The position numbers and the translations under genes were made by a program. From Aquatica leii (taxonomy: Eukaryota; Arthropoda; Insecta; Coleoptera; Lampyridae), in assembly GCA_035610365.1 (NCBI GenBank), contig CM069432.1, forward strand, positions 114,719,529 through 114,783,528: 64,000 nucleotides of DNA, read 5' to 3'. Below, piece by piece: positions 23,405 through 33,880 of the stretch; positions within the stretch are counted from its first letter, which is position 1; each line of letters starts with the position of its first letter. The notes beneath the pieces are model-generated. The model was not told where the DNA came from and made no database searches. It was given only the letters and a program-made list of their open reading frames with translations.

Positions 23405-23805
23405 GATTGTAGACGCGAACACTATACTACAAAAACGTACTATAATACAGTGGAAAATAATAGCAGACAGATATGAAAAGTTGGAGAACTTACCAAACTG
23501 CCTAGGATCGATCGATGGAAAACATATAGGAATACAAAAATGCCTAAAACTGAAAAATTTAATTACAAGTTTCACTCTCTTGTTATATATGCTGACGGGA
23601 ATTTTATGATAGAATAGTGATCCTGGCATTTTCAAATTGCCACCAATAGTTTACTGGTCACAACAAGAATTATTAGATTTGGCAGAACCCAAACTTCTGC
23701 CTTGTGATAAAACTGGTTAAAAGAAGACTAAATAACACGAATCGAATATTTAATTACCGGTTAAGTAGAAACCGCAAATCTGTTGAATGCTTCTTTTTGG
23801 CATGA
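23405..23805 (+). pseudogene. PIF/Harbinger transposase fragment
   Basis: The first part reads LPNCLGSIDGKHIGIQ, the hallmark of Harbinger (DDE_Tnp_4) transposases around the first catalytic Asp. After frameshifts it continues with DPGIFKLPP, ELLDLAEPKLLPC and finally NYRLSRNRKSVEC, the conserved block near the third catalytic residue. Collinear order shows a degraded copy with at least two frameshifts and stops. Terminal repeats and the companion Myb-like gene were not found nearby; a Myb-like scrap at 62155 is far away and unrelated as far as I can tell. Confidence 0.75.
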
Positions 23806-24090
23806 TGACACAAACATTTCAGGTGTTATTATGCTGGCGCGTAGGTGGGTGTATACGGTGTATAAAAAACTATGGGTTAAACACGAAAGACACACGTTGA
23901 CGATATCGGGTTGTTATCACATTGCCGTTGCGCAGCTTTGGTGGGATAAGGGCATAAATTTATTCAGAGTGGGTCACAGGAAAAGATTTTTGTGTATCGC
24001 ACTAGACGTTTGTTATTTTTCTTTTTTGGTTCTTGCAAAACGTATATGTCAATGTTATTTTGCTCTCTCCAACAATATTTCATTTTCCTT

Positions 24091-24265
24091 TGTAAAGCTC
24101 AAAACAAAGGATTTGTGATATCTTTTAAAATAAAACTTGCTTCATCTTTCTTAACGCCATTCTGTATATTTTACCATTGTTACAAATCTTATTGCACCTA
24201 TATTCTTATATAACAAATTTCGTGTTTTTTCTAATTCTTATTATTCCTAATTATTAATTCCTACA
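24091..24265 (-). repeat. Gypsy-A 3' LTR
   Basis: 175 bp, TG...CA, matching 27102-27276. The polyprotein stop codon (24247) lies inside this LTR. Confidence 0.92.
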
Positions 24266-27021
24266 TCTCGTCCAATCTGACATTGGTCGACCTCGACCAA
24301 AGACGTGGATGGGTTGTTCTCTGACCACAACTTTATACGTGAAGCATCAACAACCGAATTGTATGGTAACTGCGTTATTTGGAACCCCTCCACGTCCTTT
24401 ACAACATACCTATCATTACCTAATACACGTTCGATAACATAAGGGCCTTTATATTTTGGCAATAACTTTTTGTTATTACCGGCCGTAGTTATGTTATTTG
24501 TTACGACTACGTAATCACCTATCTTGTACTCTTTTGCTTGTTTACGCTTTTTATCATAATAAAACTTATTTTCTAATTGTGACCGCTCTATGTTAATTGC
24601 AGCTGCCGCACGAGTAGCCTCCAAATCTCTATCACCTTCTAAATTTAAAAATTCTCGCAATGAGTCGATAATATCGCCACGTTGATTTACACCAAACAAT
24701 AACCGACTTGGTGTGTTTCCCGTCGACTTGCTAACACTGTTATTTATAGAAAATTCTACAACATCTAACACCTCATCCCATCGATCGGGTGTACCACTTA
24801 TTTTAGCTAACATTGGTGTCACTATTCGATTTATTCGCTCCACTTGGCCATTCGCGCGCGGTGTGCCTGTAGCGATTTTTACATGTTGTATGTTATATTT
24901 GTCAGTAAATTCTGCGAACGCAGCTGACGTAAAAGCAGAGCCCCTATCAGAAATGATTCGTTTTGGTCTACTGTAATTAGAGCTAAATGATTCTAAATGT
25001 TTTAGAACTTCACGAGCATCTACAGTAACAGTCGCGATCATAATGTCGTCTAGATATATCAAAACCTGTCCCTTCGCTACTAAATCTCGAAATACCTCGC
25101 TAACAAAACGTGCAAATATAGCTGGACTATTGCAGAAGCCAAATGGCAACTTCAGGAACTCATACTGACCGTGCGGAGTGACAAAGGAAAGAAATTTAGT
25201 TGAATCCTCAGCCATGTTGATATTATAAAACGCGTCTTTAAGGTCCAGTTTACTAAAAATCATTTTACCATGCATCGCGTCCAAATGATCATCAATCAAG
25301 GGTAAAGGAAATCTATCCTTGACCACGACTTTGTTTAACTCGCGGAAATCCACACACAATCTTTTAGAACCATTTTTTTTTGAAACTAAGACAATGGGCG
25401 AAGCGTAGGCGGACGAACTGTTTTTAATTATACCTCTACCTAATAAATCGGATACTATCTGATCAACTACCTGTTTATCCGTGTAAGCAAGTCTACGAGG
25501 ACGATAGAAAAAATGTTTATGAGGATCCGTTTCGATCCTAGCAGTGTATTGAAATTTTGGATACAACCCTCGTGCTGGCTGCATATACTCATTTTCAAAT
25601 ACCTCAAAAAATTCCATTCTACTTTTCATACTAATCTCATCGCAAACATTTAAACTCACCAATTTTTCACGGTCATCATGATCAATATCAATTAACATTA
25701 TATCAGTTAATTCATCTGTAACATTCTGATCGTCTTGAACATCTTTTGGTTTTACAGTAACACCATCACTACCGAATTCAACATGAATTGACGGCTGTGA
25801 GATAAAATCTCTACCCAACAAACAATCGTAGTTCATGGTGTTATTGCTCACCACATAAAACTTAACATTAACATAAATCCCTTCAATACAAACGTTATAA
25901 TTATATATACCTACTATGTCTAACTTAGTGTTATTAATACCTGTGAAAGTTTCACAATTACGATACGGAAGCCTGTATTCCTCTGGGACAAAACAAGCCT
26001 TTATCAGAGAGATCCCACTACCAGTGTCCAGTATTGCTTTCACTATAGGACGCACATCCTCAAATGATAACTGTAGTTCAAGGTAATAAGGTGATGCAAT
26101 GTTCAACGACTCCTCCACGACCATCGTAGTGCTATCCGGTGCTGTTGTTTGATTTCTTGGACAATCTTTCTTAAGGTGGCCAATAGCATTACAACCATAA
26201 CATTTCTTCTCTTGGCACCTTGAGGCAAAATGTCCATCTTTACCACACACAAAACATCTTAACGGTTTCCGTGCTCCTGTTGGGACCACTGATGTTCTTG
26301 CAGGAATTGCTGATACATTTCCTGTTACACTTGGTTTCAACACATTCCTCTCAACGTTAGTTAAGCCATTCATTACATCCAATAACTCCTCCAATTTCGT
26401 AAACCTAGTCATCCTTGCTTGTGACTGGAGAATAACATTATCGAAACCATCGATTAAGTATGCAATTAAATCATCGTCACTAATATTTAATTGGTTGCCC
26501 AGCATAACCTTTTCATGATAATAACTAGAAAAACTTTCATTTCGTCGCCACTTACGTGCATCGAACTTCCTCATCAAGTTAATTTTGTTTTCACGACGAC
26601 TAAACATAGCCAACATTGATACCCGCAAATCCTCATACTCCAGCGCAGCGTGACTCGGCTTTGAATGAAACCAATTCAGTGCAAGCCCTTTCATCTTAGT
26701 GGCTAATATCGCAACAATTTCTTTATTATTTAAACTGTGTGCCTGCTTGACCGTTGCTACCCTTTCAAACCATGTAGCAGCATCTTCATCACAGGTTCCA
26801 CTAAACTCTGGAATTAACGCAGCTATTTCTGTGGTACTCACTTTTTTAGTGGATTCCACTTCCTTCATAGTCGCAACAACCATCGATATTAAATCTTGTA
26901 CGGTAACATTTAATCCCATCTGCTGCCCTCGTGCTGCCTCCACGCCTTCAGCTGCTTGAGAAATAAATTCACCAACACCCATCTGCTGTTCAGATTGTTC
27001 ACCGCGACCACGTGTTTCCAT
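24247..27021 (-). CDS. Gypsy-A gag-pro-RT-integrase fusion ORF (internally deleted)
   Basis: A 924-aa uninterrupted ORF. Visible in order: retrotransposon gag (~75-230), two CCHC zinc knuckles (~253-285, CFVCGKDGHFASRC and CYGCNAIGHLKKDC), aspartic protease (~330, ILDTGSGISLIK), reverse transcriptase (~520-665, SKLDLKDAFYNI, YLDDIMIA), then immediately integrase core (~680-740, ISDRGSAFTS, GTPRANGQVERI) and a C-terminal domain (~840-890, PKYKGPYVIERVLG). The junction at about 24990 removes the RT thumb, all of RNase H, the HHCC zinc region and the first integrase Asp, with the frame preserved. Gag and protease could still be made; autonomous reverse transcription and integration are unlikely. 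Confidence 0.9.
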   Translation of the reverse strand: METRGRGEQSEQQMGVGEFISQAAEGVEAARGQQMGLNVTVQDLISMVVATMKEVESTKKVSTTEIAALIPEFSGTCDEDAATWFERVATVKQAHSLNNKEIVAILATKMKGLALNWFHSKPSHAALEYEDLRVSMLAMFSRRENKINLMRKFDARKWRRNESFSSYYHEKVMLGNQLNISDDDLIAYLIDGFDNVILQSQARMTRFTKLEELLDVMNGLTNVERNVLKPSVTGNVSAIPARTSVVPTGARKPLRCFVCGKDGHFASRCQEKKCYGCNAIGHLKKDCPRNQTTAPDSTTMVVEESLNIASPYYLELQLSFEDVRPIVKAILDTGSGISLIKACFVPEEYRLPYRNCETFTGINNTKLDIVGIYNYNVCIEGIYVNVKFYVVSNNTMNYDCLLGRDFISQPSIHVEFGSDGVTVKPKDVQDDQNVTDELTDIMLIDIDHDDREKLVSLNVCDEISMKSRMEFFEVFENEYMQPARGLYPKFQYTARIETDPHKHFFYRPRRLAYTDKQVVDQIVSDLLGRGIIKNSSSAYASPIVLVSKKNGSKRLCVDFRELNKVVVKDRFPLPLIDDHLDAMHGKMIFSKLDLKDAFYNINMAEDSTKFLSFVTPHGQYEFLKLPFGFCNSPAIFARFVSEVFRDLVAKGQVLIYLDDIMIATVTVDAREVLKHLESFSSNYSRPKRIISDRGSAFTSAAFAEFTDKYNIQHVKIATGTPRANGQVERINRIVTPMLAKISGTPDRWDEVLDVVEFSINNSVSKSTGNTPSRLLFGVNQRGDIIDSLREFLNLEGDRDLEATRAAAAINIERSQLENKFYYDKKRKQAKEYKIGDYVVVTNNITTAGNNKKLLPKYKGPYVIERVLGNDRYVVKDVEGFQITQLPYNSVVDASRIKLWSENNPSTSLVEVDQCQIGRDVGINN

Positions 27022-27101
27022 TTTTCGTAATTACTGTCAATCTTGCTTAAATACACTTTAATTTTTACCAATGCACACAAGCTCAACCCCACACCTGAAT
27101 T

Positions 27102-27276
27102 TGTAAAGCTCAAAACAAAGGATTTGTGATATCTTTTAAAATAAAACTTGCTTCATCTTTCTTAACGCCATTCTGTATATTTTACCATTGTTACAAATCT
27201 TATTGCACCTATATTCTTATATAACAAATTTCGTGTTTTTTCTAATTCTTATTATTCCTAATTATTAATTCCTACA
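27102..27276 (-). repeat. Gypsy-A 5' LTR
   Basis: 175 bp, matching the other LTR. Inward (minus strand) it is followed after two bases by TTCAGGTGTGGGGTTGAG, which may be the primer-binding site, although TGG is not adjacent. Confidence 0.9.
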
Positions 27277-27800
27277 CCTTTTGGTTTCATTTTTTAATAT
27301 TTTAAGTTGTTATTTTAAAGTGTCTTTTTGTAGTTCTAGTTTTCTCTGCTTTTGTGTTCTCATATTTATTGTCATCGTATAATCTGCACTACTTCAACAC
27401 ATTATATCATCATTATATTTAGCTCCGTATTTGTTTTTTCATCGATAGGTTGATTACAGTGTCTAACGTATTCGTCCAACGACTGCTAACAAGTGGAAAT
27501 ATTTTTAATTCTTGAAACCACGTCTTGTTTAGGTTTTTACATTTTATTTTGTATATAAAATAAATGTATATTTAATCATTTAATTACAGTATGTTTTTTT
27601 TGTGTAAAGTTGTAATTTAGTTTAATACTGTTTTGGACTATGCGACCCCAATACTACGTTTTTAAGTAGGTAACACTAAAACTATTTTTTGATATCAAAA
27701 TATTTAGTAAAGTCTGTAAATATCTCCTTTCTTTAGTTTTTTACACTAACAATAAAACAATTAATTATTTATAAACGTTTAAATGTAATTTTGCTTTTAG

Positions 27801-27911
27801 TTGCTAAACGCTATTGACATTCAACAAAGTGGTAATATCAGTGAACTAGAATTTGAACACGCCGTTGGAAAAATGCCGGATTTTAAAAGCACGTTTTCAT
27901 TTAGACTTTAA
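27801..27911 (+). CDS. Terminal exon of an EF-hand protein gene (partial)
   Basis: A strong splice acceptor (TTTTGCTTTTAG ending 27800) precedes a 36-codon frame ending in TAA at 27909-27911. It encodes a full EF-hand loop, DIQQSGNISELE: Asp at 1, Ser at 5, Gly at 6, Ile at 8, Glu at 12. The tail HAVGKMPDFKSTFSFRL resembles the last EF-hand of small ciliary or calcium-sensor proteins of the EFCAB1/calaxin kind. Upstream exons were not identified; the Gypsy-A insertion at 24091-27276 may sit in the preceding intron. The gene converges on the minus-strand gene ending at 27996, with 84 bp between stops. Confidence 0.6.
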   Translation: MLNAIDIQQSGNISELEFEHAVGKMPDFKSTFSFRL

Positions 27912-27962
27912 TAGAAATGTGATTTTTTTCTATATTTAATAACAAATTAATAATTATAATAT

Positions 27963-27968
27963 AATAAA
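27963..27968 (+). terminator. Polyadenylation signal for the EF-hand gene
   Basis: AATAAA lies 52 bp past the TAA at 27911. On the minus strand, ATTAAA (27935-27940) could serve the converging gene, so the two 3' UTRs would overlap. Confidence 0.45.
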
Positions 27969-27995
27969 AAATATTACACACAGTATAAAAATTGT

Positions 27996-28745
27996 CTATC
28001 TTTTATACTTGTTATCACTACTGGGGTTATATACACCTGTTAATGCCCTAGCTGGTAAACTAGGACTACGGTAAGATCGTTCTAAGGTAAGTGGTAGAAC
28101 CGCAGGATCTTTGTACTTAACATAGTATTCAGGAAACTTCAAGTAAGTTCTAAAGCAAAAAAGGTAAGAATGTTTATAAAAAAACGTTTCATATTACTTT
28201 GTAAGAGACTGAGGACACTGATATTTGTAATCAGTAGGCGCGAAATAACTGAGCGGATGTAGTGTTCCCGAATGATCTTTGTATTGCTCTCTGTGCATTT
28301 GACATACCTTTGAAAACATGTGTTATAAAATATTTAAACAAAAGTATAAATACTTTATAAAAATTGTCAATCTCTTGTTGTCTTCCACGGTCAAGAAATG
28401 TTACGGGACTTTTAGGCATACTTAAAATTTTATCCCAGTTAGTACCTTTACCATTTACAGCAATGTCTGGTCTAGGAGTATAAGGTGTTGTCATTATTCC
28501 CCATTCATACGAAGGCATCTATAAACATCATTTTACAGTAGCAAAACATCATATAGAGTATAAACCCATACCTGCATTTTGCATATATTTTCATTTCTGT
28601 AGTTTTGAAAATAGCTTATATGTGGAGATTCTGACATTGAACCGTAGCCGTTTTTTAAAGGTGGATGAGCACCCATAAAAGCTGGTTGAATTGCCGGAGG
28701 ATAGTAAGTTGCTTTCATCTCCGATAATTTTATGTCGCCTCCCAT
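27996..28745 (-). CDS. Four-exon host gene, 200-aa Tyr/Pro-rich protein of unknown function
   Basis: Exons: 28745-28572, 28518-28354, 28307-28198, 28149-27996 (stop TAG). Introns of 53, 46 and 48 bp all begin GT and end AG (acceptors TTTATAG, TTTTCAAAG, TTTGCTTTAG); phases 0, 0 and 2 fit exactly. Joined length is 603 nt, 200 codons plus stop, starting MGGDIKLSEMKATYYPPAIQ at an A-rich ATG context (AATAAAAATGG). No signal peptide, membrane segment or catalytic motif is visible. Repeated short Tyr-Pro turns (PYTPRPDI, LHPLSYFAPTDY, FPEYYVKYKDP) resemble the style of axonemal microtubule-associated proteins, but I do not recognise the family and this is only a guess. It is tail to tail with an EF-hand gene. 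This is the best-supported host gene here. Confidence 0.8.
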
Positions 28746-29559
28746 TTTTATTGATTTTACTAAAAATTTTTTAAATCAAACAAAGATTTTATATTAAACT
28801 ATTGAATAGCTGATAATTTTTGACATTGACAGTAATTTGGTAATTATCATAATTCACAATAAACATCAGAGCGTGTCAGCTACATTATTTGCGTACTTAT
28901 CAATACATTCCAACGCACAAAACAACGACAAAATTAGCTAGTTATTTAAGGTATTCTAAACTGAGAGCTGTATTAGAATATTTTCTAATTCGCATAGTTA
29001 TTAGCCATAAACTTCTTGAATAATTTTATTTTAAGTATGGTGAAGTAGATATATCACGAAAGTGAAGATTGACAGTTATTATAGAAATAGATATAATGAA
29101 ATCTGTTTGTAGTAGTAAAGTCAACTCTATTATACAGGATTACAGGGTGCATCTGAAATACGACTACAAACTCAGTGAGTAGTTTTCTTGTGGTGTTAAT
29201 GTTAAATTCAGTTTTCTTAGAACTGAGTTCGACAATCTGCTTTATTTTTGTTAGATTTTTTTACAAATTCCTTCAGTTGATTGCTAAGTGATTCGTGTAA
29301 ACGTAGTCGTACGTCATGATATTTAATTTAAATTTTCTCTTTATTATGTAACACTGCAGAATACGGTTATATTGTTTTAATGTACGGTGAGTGTAATTAT
29401 AATCTCCACATTACATGTAGATTATCTTTTGAGCAATATCATAATAGACAATTGCCTACAGAAGCCGTGGTCGGAAAAGGCCGTCCCACTTATAAGCATC
29501 CAACGAAGAATAAATCGTTTCAATAAAATCGTAACTTTACTATTTGTTTTTCTTCAATG
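28746..29559. other. 5' flank of the 200-aa gene; no other gene recognised
   Basis: Contains the presumed promoter and 5' UTR of the minus-strand gene, but I see no convincing TATA or initiator. No coding similarity was recognised in the rest. Confidence 0.4.
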
Positions 29560-29925
29560 TATGTGCAGGTATTGCAAATTGTAGAAGATCGGTCACGAAG
29601 TAGCACTAGAGAAATAGGTAGCGAATTTAACTAGTCCTATTTTACGGTACATTTATTCTTTGTACCCTTAACATGTCCAACGAGTCCAACAGTTATCCGG
29701 CGTTGATTTTGAATCACGACGTGAGTTTTGTGAGTGGTTGTAGCAACAAAAAGCTTTAGACCCTGATTTTAGTGTCAAAATATTATTTTCAGATGAGTGT
29801 GGTATTACACGAAATGGAATGCTGAATTTTTACAACTCGCATGTTTGAAATGAAGAAAACCCAGATTAAATTTAACATAGTGACTTTCAGTGGTGGTTTT
29901 CTATTAATGTTTTGGCAGGTATTTT
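29560..29925 (+). pseudogene. Decayed Tc1/mariner-like transposase fragment
   Basis: Frame-shifted pieces keep a helix-turn-helix-like VEDRSRSSTREIGSEF and then DPDFSVKILFSDECGITRNG, the region around the first catalytic Asp (FSDE) in a family of arthropod Tc1/mariner-related transposases distinct from the intact copy at 32614. Stops and indels occur throughout; the second half is absent. Confidence 0.55.
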
Positions 29926-30614
29926 AAGATATTTAAGGTATATATTAGACCGTTTAGTAGCCGAAAATAACAGAAATACTTGTTTTGCATGTTTATTTTA
30001 TTTTTGCAGTGTTTTTCATTAATTGAAATATGATTGAGTTACGTAACATTATCTACATTTGAACATCTTTTAGGTATTTAATGTACTTGAAAAGAATATG
30101 CAGAATAGAAACTTAATTAAACCACCGTAATTTAACTACGCCTTATCAGATAACATTATTTTGTATTTACTTTTATTTTTGGTGTCAGCAAATCGCTTAG
30201 AAAAAAAGTTACGTTTTTAGGAAAGTTTATTTTTATTTGTGGAGACCTTAGGAGACCTAATTAATGTAACAGATCCGTAATTTACAATTTATGTTGCTAA
30301 AAACTTTAATTTTTAAAATGTTTGTGATTTCACTGGTGTGTTATCGGTGTTTAAAGCTTAGAATGACTAGCAGTCGCATAGAGCAACATCTGAATAAAAC
30401 ATTTGCAATTAGAAAATTTGACTTTGTCTGCCCCTTTGCAGGCAGTGAAATTTTTTTTTAGGCAAAGTGAATTAGTATAATATTAAAAACAAATGTGTTA
30501 TTTGCTTATATTAAAGTACATATATTCAAATACAAACTGTTGTAGTATGTAAAATCTTAAGCTTTCGCGGTTGTTATGTTTAAGATTATAAGCGACTTTC
30601 GGCTTAGACCGCGT
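29926..30614. other. AT-rich stretch without recognised gene
   Basis: Nothing recognised beyond homopolymer-rich sequence. Confidence 0.4.
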
Positions 30615-30850
30615 CGTAGTAAAACACCCACTTAGGCTTGCTCATAATCTCTTCTTGAGAACCAAAACAAGAAGTAGAACTGAGTCACTGAGTGACATTT
30701 ACCACTCTGAAGATGCAAGCTGCAACGTCTTGCGAAACGTCAGTTTGTTTGGGTTCACGAACGACAATACGGCAAAGGCCAAGTTCTACTTCTTGTTTTG
30801 GTTCTCAAGAAGAGACTATGACCAAGCCTAAGTCTGGGTGTTTTACTACG
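30615..30850. repeat. Fold-back element with ~68-bp arms
   Basis: Left arm 30615-30682 (CGTAGTAAAACACCCA ... AAGTAGAACT) pairs with right arm 30782-30850 (AGTTCTACTT ... TGTTTTACTACG) with few mismatches. The ~100-bp loop contains CTGAAGATG, a small GCAAG/CTTGC stem and GAAACGTC at 30707-30741, a layout resembling a hammerhead-type core. Confidence 0.7.
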
Positions 30851-32085
30851 TAAAAGCACACGGAATTAGTAACTTTGTTTCAGATAGCACGACAAAGACA
30901 GGGCCGCCCCTGTCAATTCCGGAAGCAAATTTTGTACACCCAGAGGCAAATTTTATTTACTTAATTTAATTACATTGATTTCTTTTTTTGTAGAATTTTC
31001 TTTAGGTATTAGTTTCCAATGTATATACGGGTTTAACAAGTAATGATTTAGATCATAATTGGGATTATAAACATAGGGTCTATTCCTTATAGTTTTTGAG
31101 AAACATTAATATTAAAATTTAAGACGGCTCTGTCATAGTCTATTGTAAATTCGTAGGAAGAAAAACCAATGACCCAATTCAGGATAGTTTAGTAGTAAAC
31201 AACACGTATAAAGTGCAAGAATGCGATAATATTGTTTTGCTTAGTTTTACTGTAGATTGTTGAACACGTACAGAAACCATAAACTCGGTTAATATAAAAT
31301 AAAACTATGTAGCTAAAATTTATTTTTCTGACCATTCAGGGGTCATTGTGTCTATTTCGGTTATGCATTACTGTTGATTCGATTTTCATTTATTTCAAGA
31401 TATTTTAAATACATTAAATTATTTTTGTAGTTAGGTATTAGTTTTGTTATTTGTTCAATTTAGTTTCATAGTTTTTCGTATTATTTACTAATTTCACTTT
31501 TCAATTTCTACGTTTATGACTCTTTGTTTATTTTGCCATCAGAAACTTAATACTTAATAGTAAACAGTTTCAATCATTTTATATCACGTTTTCTTATAAC
31601 GAACAACCAGACCCGTAACTACATCTAATTATCGCAAAAAAATTAAGAAAAATTAATGAAAAGCTAGACCAGATGTTTATGAACAGAATGTGTTCGAAAT
31701 TACCATATCTACCCCCTATTAAGAGATTATTAGTTATACTTGTTACACCCATATAAGTGTAAATTATGTAACTTCTAAGTGGTCTGTAATTTAAAATCAA
31801 ACAGTATATATGTATTTATTGTTATTATTTATTTCTTCACTGAGTTATTTAGAGACAAAGCACCGTAAGTAACTTTAAGTTGTAGCCACTATCGAAATGT
31901 GCGTTACAACAGAACAGATATAAATGGGATTAGAACGTCTTCCGGGTTCGAACCGTGTTTATCTTGTAAACGAAGTTGCCAACGCTTGGCCCATTTTCGT
32001 AAGAAGCTTCATCAAGGCGGTAAAGAAATCGAAAGTTTAAAGAAGGGGCGATAAATTAGTAACAAAGGAGAACTAAATAGAATAG
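30851..32085. other. AT-rich stretch without recognised gene
   Basis: No gene recognised. CAGGGCCGCCCCTG at about 30899-30912 is a near palindrome resembling hAT ends. A box-B-like GGGTTCGAACC at 31944-31954 lacks a convincing box A or cloverleaf. Confidence 0.4.
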
Positions 32086-32202
32086 TGAAACGTTCGAGAA
32101 GTTATTCGCAAATTCAAGAGCCTTCTCGAAGTTGTTATCCATCTTTTAGAACGTATATCGAAAAATATGGAACACTCGAGAACGATTTTCAAAATGTGTA
32201 TA

Positions 32203-32439
32203 CAGTATGTCTCAGTAAGTTGGAACCATATGTAAAACTTTTTTATTATTAACTTTAGGAAAAAAAGTTATTCTTTATAAAAAGTTCTGCATGTTCTAAA
32301 ATCTAAAATACAATTATCAGATATTAAATTTTTTCAGTCGTATACGAGGTATTTCAGAAAATATTAATTTTGCTCAAGAATAAAGTACCCTTATTTTTGA
32401 CAATATAGAAAAATGTTATTAAAAAAAGTTGGATCAGAA
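32203..32439. repeat. Mariner left terminal inverted repeat
   Basis: Pairs with 33881-34115. Visible differences include CATATGT against CATATGG and the second base of the terminus. Confidence 0.88.
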
Positions 32440-32613
32440 AATAATAATCATTCAACTGTTACAAAAATAGTAAACAAATTTACTGGATGTACAAGGAAGT
32501 ACTGGAAGTACAAGAAAACAATCTTTTCATTAAATTAAATTAAATACTAAGTCGTGTAACTAACATAATATTAATATTTACTGAAAATAAATTAATACAA
32601 TATTATTTTTTCC

Positions 32614-33687
32614 TTATTCTACTAATGCCTCGACATATCCACCTTCTCGTTCCATACATGTATTCGTTCTATTAGCAAATTCTCGTAAGACGTTCCTTAT
32701 CACTTGTGGAGAAATTTCCTGGCAAGTTTCTAAAATTACCCTCTCCAAATGATTAACATCTTGAAACGGCGCTTTCTTGTAAACTTTTTGTTTCAAGTAA
32801 CCCCATAAGAAGTAATCAAGGGGGGTTAGGTCAGGGGATCTAGCAGGCCAAAAAATTTCAGAATATCGGTGAATAACTTTTCCATTGAACAAATTTTCAA
32901 GATATTCCCTAACATTCAATGTACTGTGGCATGGGGCACCGTCTTGATGGAAATAAACACATTGACGTTTTTGTAGGGGTAGTTCGTCCATGAAATCATT
33001 GATGTAAATTTGCAAAAACTGTAAATAACGTTCGGCGTTCATAGATTGGTGAAAAAAGAAAGGTCCAATTAATCTGTTCTTATAAATTCCACACCACACG
33101 TTCGTCTTAAATGAATATTGGTCACGAGACTTTATAGTGAAAATTGGATTATTGTCAGACCACCAGCGACAATGTTGTGACGAGACAGTTCCATTTGATG
33201 AAAACGTTGATTCATCGGAAAAAATGATATGCCTTGTAAAAAAAGGGTCCTCTTCTAACTTCCCTTGGACTAGACAGCAAAAATCAAAGCGCCTATCAAA
33301 ATCCCTTTCTTTCAATGTGTGAATGAATTGTGGTCTGAATGGCTTGAATTTATTTAATTTCAGAATTCTTGCCACTGTATCTTTACTTACAGTTTGTTGC
33401 ATCAACGATGTCCTTTTGCGAAGTGACAGTTTTAGATGTTCTATCACAGACAGCATTACTTCCATCTGCGTATTCTCATCGGCAACTAGCATTTGGTGTT
33501 TCCTATTATAATTATTTTGTATACTTCCAGTACTCTTAAATTTGTTTACTATTTTTGTAACAGTTGAATGAATAATGTTTTTATTGGGATGCCTTTCATT
33601 AAAAATAATGGCTGCTTCTCTATGTGTTTTATAATTTTCTCCCACAATCAACACAATTTCTATTTTTTCTTCACGAGTTAACACCAT
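32614..33687 (-). CDS. Tc1/mariner transposase, DD41D type, intact
   Basis: A 357-aa ORF, full length for the family, starting at ATG 33687. Residues 1-60 form a helix-turn-helix (EKIEIVLIVGENYKTHREAA). The catalytic triad is Asp158 (IIFSDESTF), Asp249 (YFHQDGAPCH) and Asp291 (ARSPDLTPLDYFLWG); I count 90 and 41 intervening residues, so DD41D. It cuts and pastes DNA at TA sites. Coding orientation is opposite to the LTR in which it sits. No stop, frameshift or missing catalytic residue is visible, so the protein may be functional. Confidence 0.94.
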   Translation of the reverse strand: MVLTREEKIEIVLIVGENYKTHREAAIIFNERHPNKNIIHSTVTKIVNKFKSTGSIQNNYNRKHQMLVADENTQMEVMLSVIEHLKLSLRKRTSLMQQTVSKDTVARILKLNKFKPFRPQFIHTLKERDFDRRFDFCCLVQGKLEEDPFFTRHIIFSDESTFSSNGTVSSQHCRWWSDNNPIFTIKSRDQYSFKTNVWCGIYKNRLIGPFFFHQSMNAERYLQFLQIYINDFMDELPLQKRQCVYFHQDGAPCHSTLNVREYLENLFNGKVIHRYSEIFWPARSPDLTPLDYFLWGYLKQKVYKKAPFQDVNHLERVILETCQEISPQVIRNVLREFANRTNTCMEREGGYVEALVE

Positions 33688-33880
33688 TTTTATGCATAAA
33701 TTCTAAAGCGTTTAATATCAATGTCAAACATTTGTTGCTATAAACAAATCATTTGTTTATCAGAGCATCCTAGATTTCACGGAACTAGAGTTAATTTTGC
33801 TTTGATATTGCAGACAAAAAGAAAAAATAATTTTTTCAATGTAATTGTTTGTAATTGCATATTTAAAGGTAGTTTTTAGT

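Larger units (their letters stand above)
24091..27276 (-). mobile_element. Compact Gypsy retrotransposon (Gypsy-A), internally deleted
   Basis: Two 175-bp LTRs (24091-24265, 27102-27276) read the same at every base by eye, start TGTAAAGCTC and end TTCCTACA on the plus strand, and are flanked by CCTT (24087-24090 and 27277-27280), a Gypsy-like 4-bp duplication. The 3186-bp element carries one long ORF on the minus strand. Matching LTRs imply a recent insertion, yet RNase H and the integrase N-terminus are absent, so this copy must have moved in trans or lost the segment just before insertion. Confidence 0.92.

Noticed and set aside
23783-24118. 111-codon ORF after the Harbinger fragment
   Set aside because: No recognisable motif and it runs into the Gypsy-A LTR.
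31944-31954. tRNA or SINE box-B-like GGGTTCGAACC
   Set aside because: No box A at the right distance and no cloverleaf or acceptor stem could be drawn.
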